Assembly (NCBI RefSeq): GCF_014648035.1
Contig: NZ_BMQI01000042.1
Span: 1-46,212, forward strand
Source: Shewanella algicola
GTDB taxonomy: Bacteria > Pseudomonadota > Gammaproteobacteria > Enterobacterales > Shewanellaceae
DNA length: 46,212 bases
Direction of reading: 5' to 3'
The position numbers and the translations under genes are program-made. Every line of letters starts with the position of its first letter. Position 1 is the first letter of the stretch. Below are positions 7,767 to 15,908 of this stretch, in pieces. Below the pieces are notes generated by a model that saw only the letters and a program-made list of their open reading frames with translations, made no database searches and was not told the origin of the DNA.

Positions 7767-8018
7767 TTATTTAAAAGTAACTTTGCCTCCAATCATTTTG
7801 AGGGCCGGTGCACCACGAATTAAACATTCTCGAGCAAAGGTTTGCCCACATGCGGGGCAAGTGCAAGCAACTTGAGTCAAGTCTTCTGTAATACGCTCTT
7901 TAAAGCATTTTATGAGTGCCCCCTTGCCACCTTTACGGTACTTAAAAAGTTGCACTTTACATTTAGCGCAATAAATATCGACAGTGCGTGTAGGGCCTTT
8001 TTTATTGGGTTTTGCCAT
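7767..8018 (-). CDS. Small zinc-ribbon protein
   Basis: 83 residues, basic. Two cysteine pairs suit a zinc ribbon: IYCAKCKVQLFKYRKGGKG at about 16-34 (CxxC), and ACTCPACGQTFARECL at about 51-66 (CxCxxC and a further C). The lysine-rich N-terminus (MAKPNKKGPTR) and the small size suggest RNA or DNA contact, but nothing more specific can be said. No strong ribosome site is visible before the ATG. Stands alone. Confidence 0.7.
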   Translation of the reverse strand: MAKPNKKGPTRTVDIYCAKCKVQLFKYRKGGKGALIKCFKERITEDLTQVACTCPACGQTFARECLIRGAPALKMIGGKVTFK

Positions 8019-8397
8019 TTTATTTTTGGTTTTTTATGGTTAGCAAACTTGGCTAAATGAGTTGTTATTATAGTATGATGAATACCTGTTCAAATTTGAA
8101 CTAGAATTAACTGATATGTCATGCTAGGGACAGCAAATTATTTAGGTTGTTTTACGGCGCGTAGGTGAACCATTATTGATACTGTGAGTTCCAAGGTAAG
8201 CGTTGTGTGTTAACGCCATGCAATATAAAAAGTGAATAACACAATAAACATCATTAATAAAAGACACTGTTCTTAACAGCGTTTAGATAAAATTTGATAC
8301 GTTATCTAGCGTGTCTGCCAACTCTAGACTAATCTTTGGCTATCATATAAAACTCATTAAAATCATGGCCATCTTCAATTTAGCCACTTAGGCAGCT
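8019..8397. other. Intergenic region between divergent genes, with a perfect palindrome
   Basis: No gene is seen. GTTCAAATTTGAAC at 8088-8101 is a perfect 14-base palindrome about 70 bases upstream of the zinc-ribbon gene. It could be an operator. TATTATAGTATGATGAATAC nearby may be promoter sequence. The rest is plain AT-rich DNA up to the diguanylate cyclase start. Confidence 0.4.
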
Positions 8398-9444
8398 GTG
8401 ACTCAATACAGGACTACTAGATTAATGATCATCCCCAACTTGTGGGCAACTGAACTTGAGTATCGTCGTACAGTGTTAAAGGCGGTGTTAATTGTAATCA
8501 TTATTGCAGGCAGTATTTTTGTTGTTAATAACTGGTTCAGTGGTTTTCAGATCTATGCCATGGTTGAGCTGGCAGTAGTATTTTTGTGTATTGGTATCCT
8601 CGCTATTCATAAGCGCACAACTAACTTAACCCTGTGGTGTTGTATATTTTTATTTGCCCTGTATACGGTCATTCTTATTGGCATTTATAGCGCCTCGTTT
8701 AATTCGGGGCTGTTTACTTGGTTATTTATCATTCCTGTTTTGTCGTACCTGCTACTGGGCATTAGGCTAGGCACCATTTATACCAGTGTGTATATGGTGG
8801 CAGGCATTGCGGTTTTAATGTATGACTTAATATACAATATTGCTGATATTTACCCCATTACCATTGCCAATATCGTGCTGTGTTTAGCGGCCATTTGGGC
8901 GTTGTCTTATAGTTATGAATATAAACGAGCCGAAGCAGTAGAGCGCTTGCAACAAATGGCCTCTCTTGACCCACTTACAGGGTTAAATAACCGCTTACTA
9001 TTGGATTCTATTTTTGAGATGTTGTGTCAAAGCCTGACGCAGGAACAATCATCTGTCTCTATGCTGTTACTTGACTTAGACCACTTTAAAAAAATTAATG
9101 ACGAATTTGGTCATGATGTCGGTGACAAAGTATTAGTTGAGGTATCAACAATAATCAGTGATATGCGACGTCGTAATGATTGGGCGTTTCGTTTTGGCGG
9201 TGAAGAGTTTTGTATGTTAATCCCTAACACAAACATGCGACAGGCTGAAAAAATTGCTGAACGGTTAAGGCTGGCGATTGATAAAATTACGGTTATTGAC
9301 GGCTGCCCACTTAATATTACCATTAGTATTGGGGTAGCGCGTTGGCCTGATGATGGTAGCCATTTACCCCAGATATATAAAGCCGCTGACGAAAGACTTT
9401 ACAAAGCGAAAGCTCAAGGGCGAAATCAGGTGATATCGGAGTAA
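8398..9444 (+). CDS. Membrane-bound diguanylate cyclase (GGDEF)
   Basis: 348 residues making cyclic di-GMP from two GTP. Residues about 25-170 hold five to six hydrophobic helices, an integral membrane sensor of MASE type. A short linker (YEYKRAEAVERLQQ) leads to a GGDEF domain (about 185-348) with DPLTGLNNR, LDLDHFKKINDEFGHDVGD, the active-site loop RFGGEEF, and the inhibitory site RRND exactly five residues before GGEEF. It should therefore be both active and product-inhibited. The GTG start at 8398 has AGG five bases upstream; the ATG at 8425 is an alternative. Its signal is unknown. Confidence 0.9.
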   Translation: MTQYRTTRLMIIPNLWATELEYRRTVLKAVLIVIIIAGSIFVVNNWFSGFQIYAMVELAVVFLCIGILAIHKRTTNLTLWCCIFLFALYTVILIGIYSASFNSGLFTWLFIIPVLSYLLLGIRLGTIYTSVYMVAGIAVLMYDLIYNIADIYPITIANIVLCLAAIWALSYSYEYKRAEAVERLQQMASLDPLTGLNNRLLLDSIFEMLCQSLTQEQSSVSMLLLDLDHFKKINDEFGHDVGDKVLVEVSTIISDMRRRNDWAFRFGGEEFCMLIPNTNMRQAEKIAERLRLAIDKITVIDGCPLNITISIGVARWPDDGSHLPQIYKAADERLYKAKAQGRNQVISE

Positions 9445-9460
9445 TATTACAAACAACCTA

Positions 9461-9516
9461 AACGGATTACGCAGTCGCCTGGTTGATAATATCGGTGAAT
9501 ATTAATCCGTTTTTTT
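9461..9516. terminator. Possible intrinsic terminator, long loop
   Basis: AACGGATTA (9461-9469) pairs with TAATCCGTT (9503-9511), followed by a run of T on the plus strand. It lies just after the cyclase gene. The loop is about 33 bases and the right arm overlaps the end of the opposite gene, so the call is tentative. Confidence 0.45.
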
Positions 9517-10335
9517 GACTTTATTGACTCTATTATGGATGGCTTCTGTCAGCTGCTGCTTTTGCTTATCTTCGCCACAATACTCTGCAAAACCTAACCC
9601 CCAACCATGAGGATTAACCTGGGTAGCCAGATTGACCACTGTGTAACAATAATCACCTTGTTTTACGATTCGATTAGGATCTAATTTGTGATTTAAGGTA
9701 TGGGGTTGGCTTGTATCCGTTGGCGTGGGGGCTAACTCAATAAAATTCAAAGTCGCATCCATCTCACTTAAACTGCCTCTTGGTTGATGTTGCGCTGCGG
9801 TTTGCTCGCCAACAAGCTGCTCAAACTCAAGTTGATTTTGTTGCTGTAGATATTGGCTTGTAGCCTGTTTCATTGAGATTGCAGCATTAAAAGCATGAGT
9901 TGATACCTCTGCAGCAGGGGTTGTGGGTGTATTCGTTTTATTGGGTTTATTTGGCGCTGATGAATTTGTTGTGCTGGTGACAACTGGCGCTATTTGAGTT
10001 GCTTCATTGTTAATTTTGAGCAGGGGCTTGTGAGCATCGGATTTAGCTTGAGTGGGTTGTGCTGGCGGTTGACTGATGGGTTCAGAATAACTTTCGTTTA
10101 GCATCGACTGGTATTGCTGCGAGGTAATAAGGTAGCTTTTAATCGCGCTGTGTTTTATTGGCGCTTTGATTTCGGCCACTCGGCGTTTGGTATCTTGTTG
10201 CCAAAACCAAGCTATTAGCAATATTAATATGCTATGAATCACAATTGCGTAAAACAAAGGCGTGGCTAGGCGTTGTGGATTAACCGAATTAGCTTGTCTG
10301 TTGCTGCCTTCTCGCGTTGCTGTGATGCTATCCAT
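9502..10335 (-). CDS. Single-pass membrane protein with TonB/TolA-like layout, unknown function
   Basis: 277 residues. A cytoplasmic N-terminus of about 28 residues is followed by one transmembrane helix (FYAIVIHSILILLIAWFW, about 28-45). Then comes a long low-complexity region rich in Pro, Thr, Gln, Asn and Ala (about 90-150), and a compact C-terminal part with two cysteines (GDYCYTVVNL and FAEYCGED) that could form a disulfide in the periplasm. This resembles a TonB or TolA shape, but no TonB-family motif is seen and no exbB/exbD or tol genes are adjacent. I do not recognise the family. Confidence 0.65.
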   Translation of the reverse strand: MDSITATREGSNRQANSVNPQRLATPLFYAIVIHSILILLIAWFWQQDTKRRVAEIKAPIKHSAIKSYLITSQQYQSMLNESYSEPISQPPAQPTQAKSDAHKPLLKINNEATQIAPVVTSTTNSSAPNKPNKTNTPTTPAAEVSTHAFNAAISMKQATSQYLQQQNQLEFEQLVGEQTAAQHQPRGSLSEMDATLNFIELAPTPTDTSQPHTLNHKLDPNRIVKQGDYCYTVVNLATQVNPHGWGLGFAEYCGEDKQKQQLTEAIHNRVNKVKKTD

Positions 10336-10569
10336 GTCACTAAAATATCGTTTATTTTATGGGTGTTAGGTTTGATTGTTAATAGAAAGTAAAGTTCAAT
10401 TTGTTATAAAAGGAAAGGGGAGAGTGGGTTGTTATGTCAATCCATTTGACGAGGTAAAATGCGTTTGTGTAAGCTGCGTTAAGATTTACTCGCCCTAAAA
10501 CAAACACACCAAACTGACATATTACATGAGTTAATAAGTGTGAGCTTATCGAAAAGCAAACCGATCACG

Positions 10570-10941
10570 TTAATCTGTTTTAAGTGCTTTAACGGTGAGT
10601 CGCTCTTGATTGGAGAGTCTGATTTGTATGCCATCAATGGTGGTTATCCGCTGCTCTTCAATATCTTTTTTACGCACCTGGTAACTGGCTGTCATCGCTT
10701 CAATGGGAGATGAAATCGTGACTTCTACAATCGTATTATCATCATACCAGCCCCAGCCCCAATATCCTGCTGTTGCCAGCATTGACACGGCGATCATCGC
10801 ATAGATAGCTATCTTGCTAAGCAGGGGTGTTTTTTCAATTTCAATCGTTCTGGTGTACTTGACGTTGCGATTGCGTCCTCGTCGTAAATACACTACGGCA
10901 CCCAGAATCACTAAAAATGTAATAAGGATTTTTGTTAGCAC
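10570..10941 (-). CDS. Small two-helix membrane protein, unknown function
   Basis: 123 residues from a GTG start at 10941, supported by AAAGGA upstream. Helix 1 (ILITFLVILGAVVYL) is followed by a very basic stretch (RRGRNRNVKYTR), then helix 2 (IAIYAMIAVSMLATAGYWGWGW), then a periplasmic tail of about 60 residues ending ERLTVKALKTD. No family is recognised. A helix-basic loop-helix layout suggests both ends lie in the periplasm. Confidence 0.65.
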   Translation of the reverse strand: MLTKILITFLVILGAVVYLRRGRNRNVKYTRTIEIEKTPLLSKIAIYAMIAVSMLATAGYWGWGWYDDNTIVEVTISSPIEAMTASYQVRKKDIEEQRITTIDGIQIRLSNQERLTVKALKTD

Positions 10942-11331
10942 GCCACATTCCTTTAATCATAAACTAACCTTGATTATACGGTGTTTTACATCCTTTACCG
11001 TTATCTAGTACACATCATGAGTAAGCCAAGTATGATTGCTTAGAGCTGATACCTGTCTTGTTGAGGTTTTGCTCAATACTCATCAGAGCAATGTTATCGG
11101 TTAATGCTTCAACATACTGGGTCAGTCTTTAACGGTGAGGTAAAAGCAATAAACCGTGTTGTATTAAGTATGAACTGGCTCAGTTTCGTTATTATTATAA
11201 TGTGACTTATTTCGTGAATATTAAAAATTTTGGTGCTTTTCTGATTAAAGTCGCCGGAAATCACATAAAAGTCATATTGATTGATTAATAATCATATTCT
11301 TGTCCTACATAAAAAAGTTAACGACATCAAT
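10942..11331. other. Intergenic region before the chemoreceptor
   Basis: About 390 bases with no convincing gene. An in-frame extension of the chemoreceptor to a TTG at 11281 is open but unlikely to be used. I see no clear hairpin or RNA motif. Confidence 0.4.
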
Positions 11332-12882
11332 ATGGCTATAAAAGAAATTATCAATGAGGAAGTCACCTATCCGTCAGATTATAAAATACTCTCTACCACA
11401 GATTTAGACAGTATTATTACTCATGTGAATGAAGACTTTATTAATGTGTGCGGTTACAGCAAAGATGAGTTAATTAATCAACCACATAACATTGTACGCC
11501 ATCCTGATATGCCCAAAGCTGCTTTTGCTGATTTATGGAATACCATCAAGCAAGGACAAAGCTGGATGGGACTGGTAAAAAATCGGTGTAAAAACGGTAA
11601 ATATTATTGGGTCAACGCCTACGTTACACCAATAAAACGTAATGGCAGTATTTGCGAATATCAATCAGTAAGAACACAAGCAGATCCTGAACTCACTCAG
11701 CGTGCTCAGGCTTGTTACGATGCGATAAATGCTGGTAAAAAGGCCAAACCTAAATTGGGTGCCAGTATTATCACTAAGTTATTTTTCACTTGGTTGTGTT
11801 CTGTCATCCTGTTTGTCTGCCTACCTTATTTAAGTTCAACATTTGCAGTTTTTGGGTTTGTTGCTGCTGTTATGTGCTTTTGCATGCCACTTTATTTTCT
11901 GAAACACCGTTTTGCAACCGTGATCGCAGTGAGTAAGTCAATACATAATAATCCACTGAACCAATTTGTTTATACAGGTCATGTCGATGAGTTATCTCAT
12001 TTAGAGTTAAGTTTACGGATGCAAAAAGCAGAAACGCTTGCGGTTGTAGGGCGTATTAAAGACAGTGGTGAACATCTTCAGCAAGGATTGGATGAGCATC
12101 AACAGCAAAATAATGCCAACCAAAGTCAGCTTGTTGAGCAGTCACAAAATCTTGAGGAGGTTGTTACCTCTATTGGGCAAATGAGTTCATCTGTTACTGA
12201 TATCGCACAAAATACAGCAAACTCAACTACAGAAATTCATCAATTGGTTTCTCAAATACAAGCCACTAAAGAGGCGCTGACACATAGCCAAACCGCAACA
12301 TCAGAAATTAATAATTTACTCGCTGAGTCGCGCGTGGCTATTTCGTCATTAAACCAGCAGTGCCAAAATGTAAATAAAGTGGTTGAGGTCATCGAGGAGA
12401 TAGCCAAGCAAACTAACTTATTGGCGCTTAATGCCGCAATTGAGGCCGCTCGTGCAGGTGAAACGGGCAGAGGCTTTGCTGTTGTCGCTGATGAGGTGCG
12501 TAATTTAGCCAGTCGCTCGGCAACATCAGCAAGCGAAATTCACACCATTATTAATACACTTAGCGAAACTACCGCTCAGGCAGTGACCCAAATGGATAAA
12601 AGTCATGTACTGACTAATAAGAGTATTGATTCAAGCAAAATGCTGGATGAAAGTTTAACCTCAGTCAGTAATGTTATGGCCATTATAGAAAATAACGGTG
12701 AGCAAATATCGGTAGCGGCGGAGCAGCAAGCTGTTGTAGTTAATCAAATTCATACTAATGCGATGACTTTACAAAGTGGCATTAAACAGTTTGAGCAAAA
12801 TTGCCAACATGCGTCGCTACACAGCCAAGATATTAGTGCCCAAGGGAGCAGGCAAACAGAGTTGGTGGCGCAGTTTAACTAA
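11332..12882 (+). CDS. Aer-like methyl-accepting chemotaxis protein with N-terminal PAS domain
   Basis: 516 residues. The ATG at 11332 (MAIKEIINEE) fits the short leader of Aer proteins, although its ribosome site is weak. The PAS domain at about 20-115 carries GYSKDELINQPHNIVRHPDMP and GKYYWVNAYVTPI, the cofactor-binding pattern of redox/energy sensors. Two hydrophobic helices at about 145-190 anchor it. A HAMP-like linker leads to the signalling hairpin at about 350-400, with the invariant EEIAKQTNLLALNAAIEAAR and FAVVADEVRNLA. It would signal through CheA/CheW located elsewhere. Likely ligand FAD or haem; inferred from family. Confidence 0.9.
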   Translation: MAIKEIINEEVTYPSDYKILSTTDLDSIITHVNEDFINVCGYSKDELINQPHNIVRHPDMPKAAFADLWNTIKQGQSWMGLVKNRCKNGKYYWVNAYVTPIKRNGSICEYQSVRTQADPELTQRAQACYDAINAGKKAKPKLGASIITKLFFTWLCSVILFVCLPYLSSTFAVFGFVAAVMCFCMPLYFLKHRFATVIAVSKSIHNNPLNQFVYTGHVDELSHLELSLRMQKAETLAVVGRIKDSGEHLQQGLDEHQQQNNANQSQLVEQSQNLEEVVTSIGQMSSSVTDIAQNTANSTTEIHQLVSQIQATKEALTHSQTATSEINNLLAESRVAISSLNQQCQNVNKVVEVIEEIAKQTNLLALNAAIEAARAGETGRGFAVVADEVRNLASRSATSASEIHTIINTLSETTAQAVTQMDKSHVLTNKSIDSSKMLDESLTSVSNVMAIIENNGEQISVAAEQQAVVVNQIHTNAMTLQSGIKQFEQNCQHASLHSQDISAQGSRQTELVAQFN

Positions 12883-13037
12883 CCTGATTCAGCTGGCTAG
12901 AGTCGCTTGCCGTGTTAGCCTCTTGAAAGCCTAAAAAAGTATCGATTTTATCGACAGTAAATCACACTATTATGCCATTTTTATTCGGTTAGAGGCCTGC
13001 TATTCTGTTACAAATAGGTTCATAGATTGAGGTTTGC

Positions 13038-13904
13038 ATGAGAGTGATACAGCGTTTTAGTGCCTTAGCGGCAATGGACGGTGATGGTGTAAACATCAGT
13101 CGAGTGTCTGACTTTGAGCGGCTTCGCTTTGATCCTTTTTTAATGATTGATGAAATCAAATCTAACGAGCAACAAGATTTTATCGGTGGTTTTCCGCCAC
13201 ACCCTCACCGTGGTGTCGAAACCTTTACCTATATCCGTAAAGGTGGATTTGAACATCGCGATCAAATGGGTAATGTTAAACCAATCCGCGCCGGTGATGT
13301 ACAGTGGATGAGTACCGGCCGTGGCGTTGTGCATTCTGAAATGCCAATAGCCGATGCCAATGATGGTCTGCATGGGTTTCAGATTTGGCTAAACATGCCA
13401 GCTAAAGACAAAATGCGCCCGCCAATTTATCAAGACAGCACTCACTGCATTAAACCACAACAGAGTAATGAACACGGCGCGACCCTGATAGCCCTGGTTG
13501 GCCATTGGGGTTTTAATCATAGTCTAGGCTCTATCGATGGACCTATTCAAGGGCTAGCTGGGGAGGGGGCGATAGCTGATTTGACCTTGAATGGACACGG
13601 CTACGGTACACTTAACCTTGAACGTTATCACACCGCGTTTGTATATATATACCAAGGTGAAATCCATTACGTGGATGAGCTGGGACTGCGTGAAACCTCA
13701 GGCGAAGGGCAATTGTTACTGCTAGATTCCGTTGAGTTGTGTCATTTTCAAGCAGAAGCTTGTGGGGCTGGCCTATTGATTTTTGCAGGCAATCCTATTA
13801 ATGAATCAATAGTGCAAATGGGCCCGTTTGTGATGAATACCCAAGCCGAAATAGACCAAGCGGTGCGTGATTATCAGCAAGGGCTTTTTGGCCAGATAGA
13901 ATAG
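13038..13904 (+). CDS. Pirin family protein
   Basis: 288 residues with the bicupin pirin fold. The N-terminal cupin (about 15-135) shows FPPHPHRGVETFTYI, GGFEHRDQMG and STGRGVVHSEMP, which supply the metal-binding His and Glu residues. The C-terminal cupin (about 165-288) lacks obvious metal ligands, as is usual. Pirins bind iron and some oxidise quercetin in vitro; the cellular role here is unknown. ATG at 13038 follows GAGG five bases upstream. Monocistronic. Confidence 0.9.
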   Translation: MRVIQRFSALAAMDGDGVNISRVSDFERLRFDPFLMIDEIKSNEQQDFIGGFPPHPHRGVETFTYIRKGGFEHRDQMGNVKPIRAGDVQWMSTGRGVVHSEMPIADANDGLHGFQIWLNMPAKDKMRPPIYQDSTHCIKPQQSNEHGATLIALVGHWGFNHSLGSIDGPIQGLAGEGAIADLTLNGHGYGTLNLERYHTAFVYIYQGEIHYVDELGLRETSGEGQLLLLDSVELCHFQAEACGAGLLIFAGNPINESIVQMGPFVMNTQAEIDQAVRDYQQGLFGQIE

Positions 13905-13981
13905 TCAGCTAATCATAAAATATCCCTGTTTGAGAGAAAGATTTGTCAGCGAAAGCTGAAGAAAATTGCTACAATAGCGCG

Positions 13982-14260
13982 TATACCCAATCAACTTGAA
14001 GAGACGTGTTTCAGAGCTTCACCGTGTTTTCAATACTAGGCGCGTTAATGCAGTAATGTAGGTACCTTATAAGTTAACGTAACAACGTAGTGGAAGCACG
14101 GTGAAACTCCCAAAGGGCAAGTTTTACACGCGTTTATGCTGCGGCTTTTGTTAATTTAGCTGATTTTGGAAAGGGAATAACCATTACCAGCAATCAATGC
14201 CTTGTCTAAACGCGTGTAAATTCTTGCTGAAATCGAGCATCTTCAGGTTGATTGGGTATA
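13982..14260. mobile_element. MITE-like element with terminal inverted repeats
   Basis: The left end TATACCCAATCAACTTGAAG (13982-14001) and the right end CTTCAGGTTGATTGGGTATA (14241-14260) are inverted repeats with one mismatch in 20. A TA dinucleotide at each edge could be a target duplication of the IS630/mariner type. Inside are further inverted pairs: TTCACCGTG (14018-14026) with CACGGTGAA (14097-14105), and TTTACACGCGTTTA (14123-14136) with TAAACGCGTGTAAA (14207-14220). No transposase frame fits in 279 bases. It sits between the pirin gene and dbpA and ends about 118 bases before dbpA, so it may add a transcript end or promoter. Confidence 0.85.
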
Positions 14261-14377
14261 TATGGCCAAGGACAATTTGATGTGTAGCATTCGCTATACT
14301 GACAATAATCACCTTGGCTAATTTGTTTGTGCAGCACTTGTGCGCTTTTTTGCTTTCGATATCAGAGGATATTCGCC

Positions 14378-15781
14378 TTGAGTAAGTCTACTGAACCGGC
14401 CGTTAACATGGCTTTCGCATCACTTAATTTAAAAACTGAATTGCTTGAAAACCTACAAACTATGGGCTTTGAATCAATGACTCAAATCCAGGCCGAAAGC
14501 TTACCGCCAATTTTGGCCGGTGAAGACGTGATTGGCCAAGCAAAAACAGGTTCAGGTAAAACGGCTGCGTTTGGTTTAGGTTTGCTCAATAAGCTTGATG
14601 TAAAACGTTTTCGTATTCAAACCATGGTGTTGTGCCCAACCCGTGAGCTTGCTGACCAGGTCGCTGAAGAAATCCGTACACTTGCCCGCGGTATTCATAA
14701 CATTAAAGTATTAACCTTGTGTGGTGGTGTGCCAATGGGGCCGCAAGTGGGTTCGCTTGAACACGGCGCGCATATTATTGTTGGCACGCCGGGTCGTATT
14801 GTCGATCATTTAGATCGTAACCGCTTAGATTTAAGCAACATGAACATGTTGATTTTAGATGAAGCCGATCGCATGTTAGAAATGGGCTTTCAGCAGCATA
14901 TCGACCAGATTATTGCTGCTGCGCCGCGTGAACGCCAAACGTTATTATTTAGCGCGACATTCCCTGAGCAAATCAAATCGATCGCCGATCAAATTATGTA
15001 TAACCCTGTGATGGTCAAAGTTGAGCAAAAGCATGACAACTTAACCATTGAACAGCACTTTTACCGTATTGATGACAACAAAGGTCGCCTTGAGGCGTTG
15101 CGTTTGTTGTTGCTTGATAAGCAACCGCGCAGCTCGGTAGTGTTTTGTAATACTAAGCGCGAAACCCAGCAAGTGGCAGATGCATTAGCTGAGTTTGGTT
15201 TTAGTGTGTTAGCACTGCACGGTGATTTAGAACAACGCGATCGCGATCAAATGTTATTACAGTTTGCTAACCGCAGTGCCCGTATTTTGGTGGCGACAGA
15301 TGTGGCGGCGCGCGGCCTAGACATTGATGAGCTTGATGCAGTATTTAACTACCACATTGCTTACGATACCGAAGTACACATTCACCGTATTGGCCGTACT
15401 GGCCGTGCGGGTAGCTCGGGTGCAGCTTATACCTTCTTTGGTGAAGATGACGGTTACAAAATGGCAATGATTGAAGAAGCCATGAACAAAGATATCATCG
15501 GTGAAACACTACCCGCGATGAGTGCACTCAACAAGCAGCCTCAAACGGCTGAGATGATCACCATTCAAATAGATGCGGGTAAAAAGCAAAAGATCCGTCC
15601 AGGCGACATTGTTGGCGCATTAACTGGTGATAACGGCCTAGATTTTAATGATATTGGTAAAATTAAAGTCACTGAGTTCCGTGCCTATGTTGCTGTAAGC
15701 AGTAAGGCGTCAAAGCAAGCGCTGAATAAACTCAATAAAGGTAAGTTGAAGGGTCGTAACTATCGGGCCTGGTTTATGTAA
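14378..15781 (+). CDS. dbpA: ATP-dependent RNA helicase DbpA (DEAD-box)
   Basis: About 467 residues. The TTG at 14378 has AGAGGA eight bases upstream; the ATG at 14408 (MAFASLNLKTELL) is the more usual codon but has no ribosome site. Helicase core motifs: Q-motif TQIQAESLP, Walker A AKTGSGKT, PTRELA, GTPGR, DEAD, SAT, and HRIGRTGRAG. The C-terminal ~75 residues (TIQIDAGKKQKIRPGDIVGALTG ... FRAYVAV) form the DbpA RNA-binding domain that recognises hairpin 92 of 23S rRNA. This separates it from other DEAD proteins and places it in 50S ribosome assembly. Confidence 0.93.
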   Translation: MSKSTEPAVNMAFASLNLKTELLENLQTMGFESMTQIQAESLPPILAGEDVIGQAKTGSGKTAAFGLGLLNKLDVKRFRIQTMVLCPTRELADQVAEEIRTLARGIHNIKVLTLCGGVPMGPQVGSLEHGAHIIVGTPGRIVDHLDRNRLDLSNMNMLILDEADRMLEMGFQQHIDQIIAAAPRERQTLLFSATFPEQIKSIADQIMYNPVMVKVEQKHDNLTIEQHFYRIDDNKGRLEALRLLLLDKQPRSSVVFCNTKRETQQVADALAEFGFSVLALHGDLEQRDRDQMLLQFANRSARILVATDVAARGLDIDELDAVFNYHIAYDTEVHIHRIGRTGRAGSSGAAYTFFGEDDGYKMAMIEEAMNKDIIGETLPAMSALNKQPQTAEMITIQIDAGKKQKIRPGDIVGALTGDNGLDFNDIGKIKVTEFRAYVAVSSKASKQALNKLNKGKLKGRNYRAWFM

Positions 15782-15800
15782 TCGTAAAAAATGTTTAAAC

Positions 15801-15834
15801 AAAAAACCGCTGAACAATGTTCAGCGGTTTTTTA
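15801..15834. terminator. Bidirectional intrinsic terminator between dbpA and rhlE
   Basis: CCGCTGAACAATGTTCAGCGG (15807-15827) is flanked by six A on the left and seven T on the right. It therefore ends both the plus-strand dbpA transcript and the minus-strand rhlE transcript. Confidence 0.9.
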
Positions 15835-15908
15835 TTGGCTAAGAAACGATTGGCTTAGCAGCTATTCACTAAGCAATAAGACATAAATCGTATCGCTTAA
15901 ATTCAATC

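Noticed and set aside
11281..11331. TTG-initiated 17-residue extension of the chemoreceptor
   Set aside because: Aer-type proteins begin close to the PAS domain; the extension has no ribosome site and does not look like a signal or membrane segment.
14327..14377. Upstream extension of dbpA (cysteine-rich leader)
   Set aside because: It lacks a ribosome site, and DbpA proteins have no such leader; the TTG at 14378 or ATG at 14408 is preferred.
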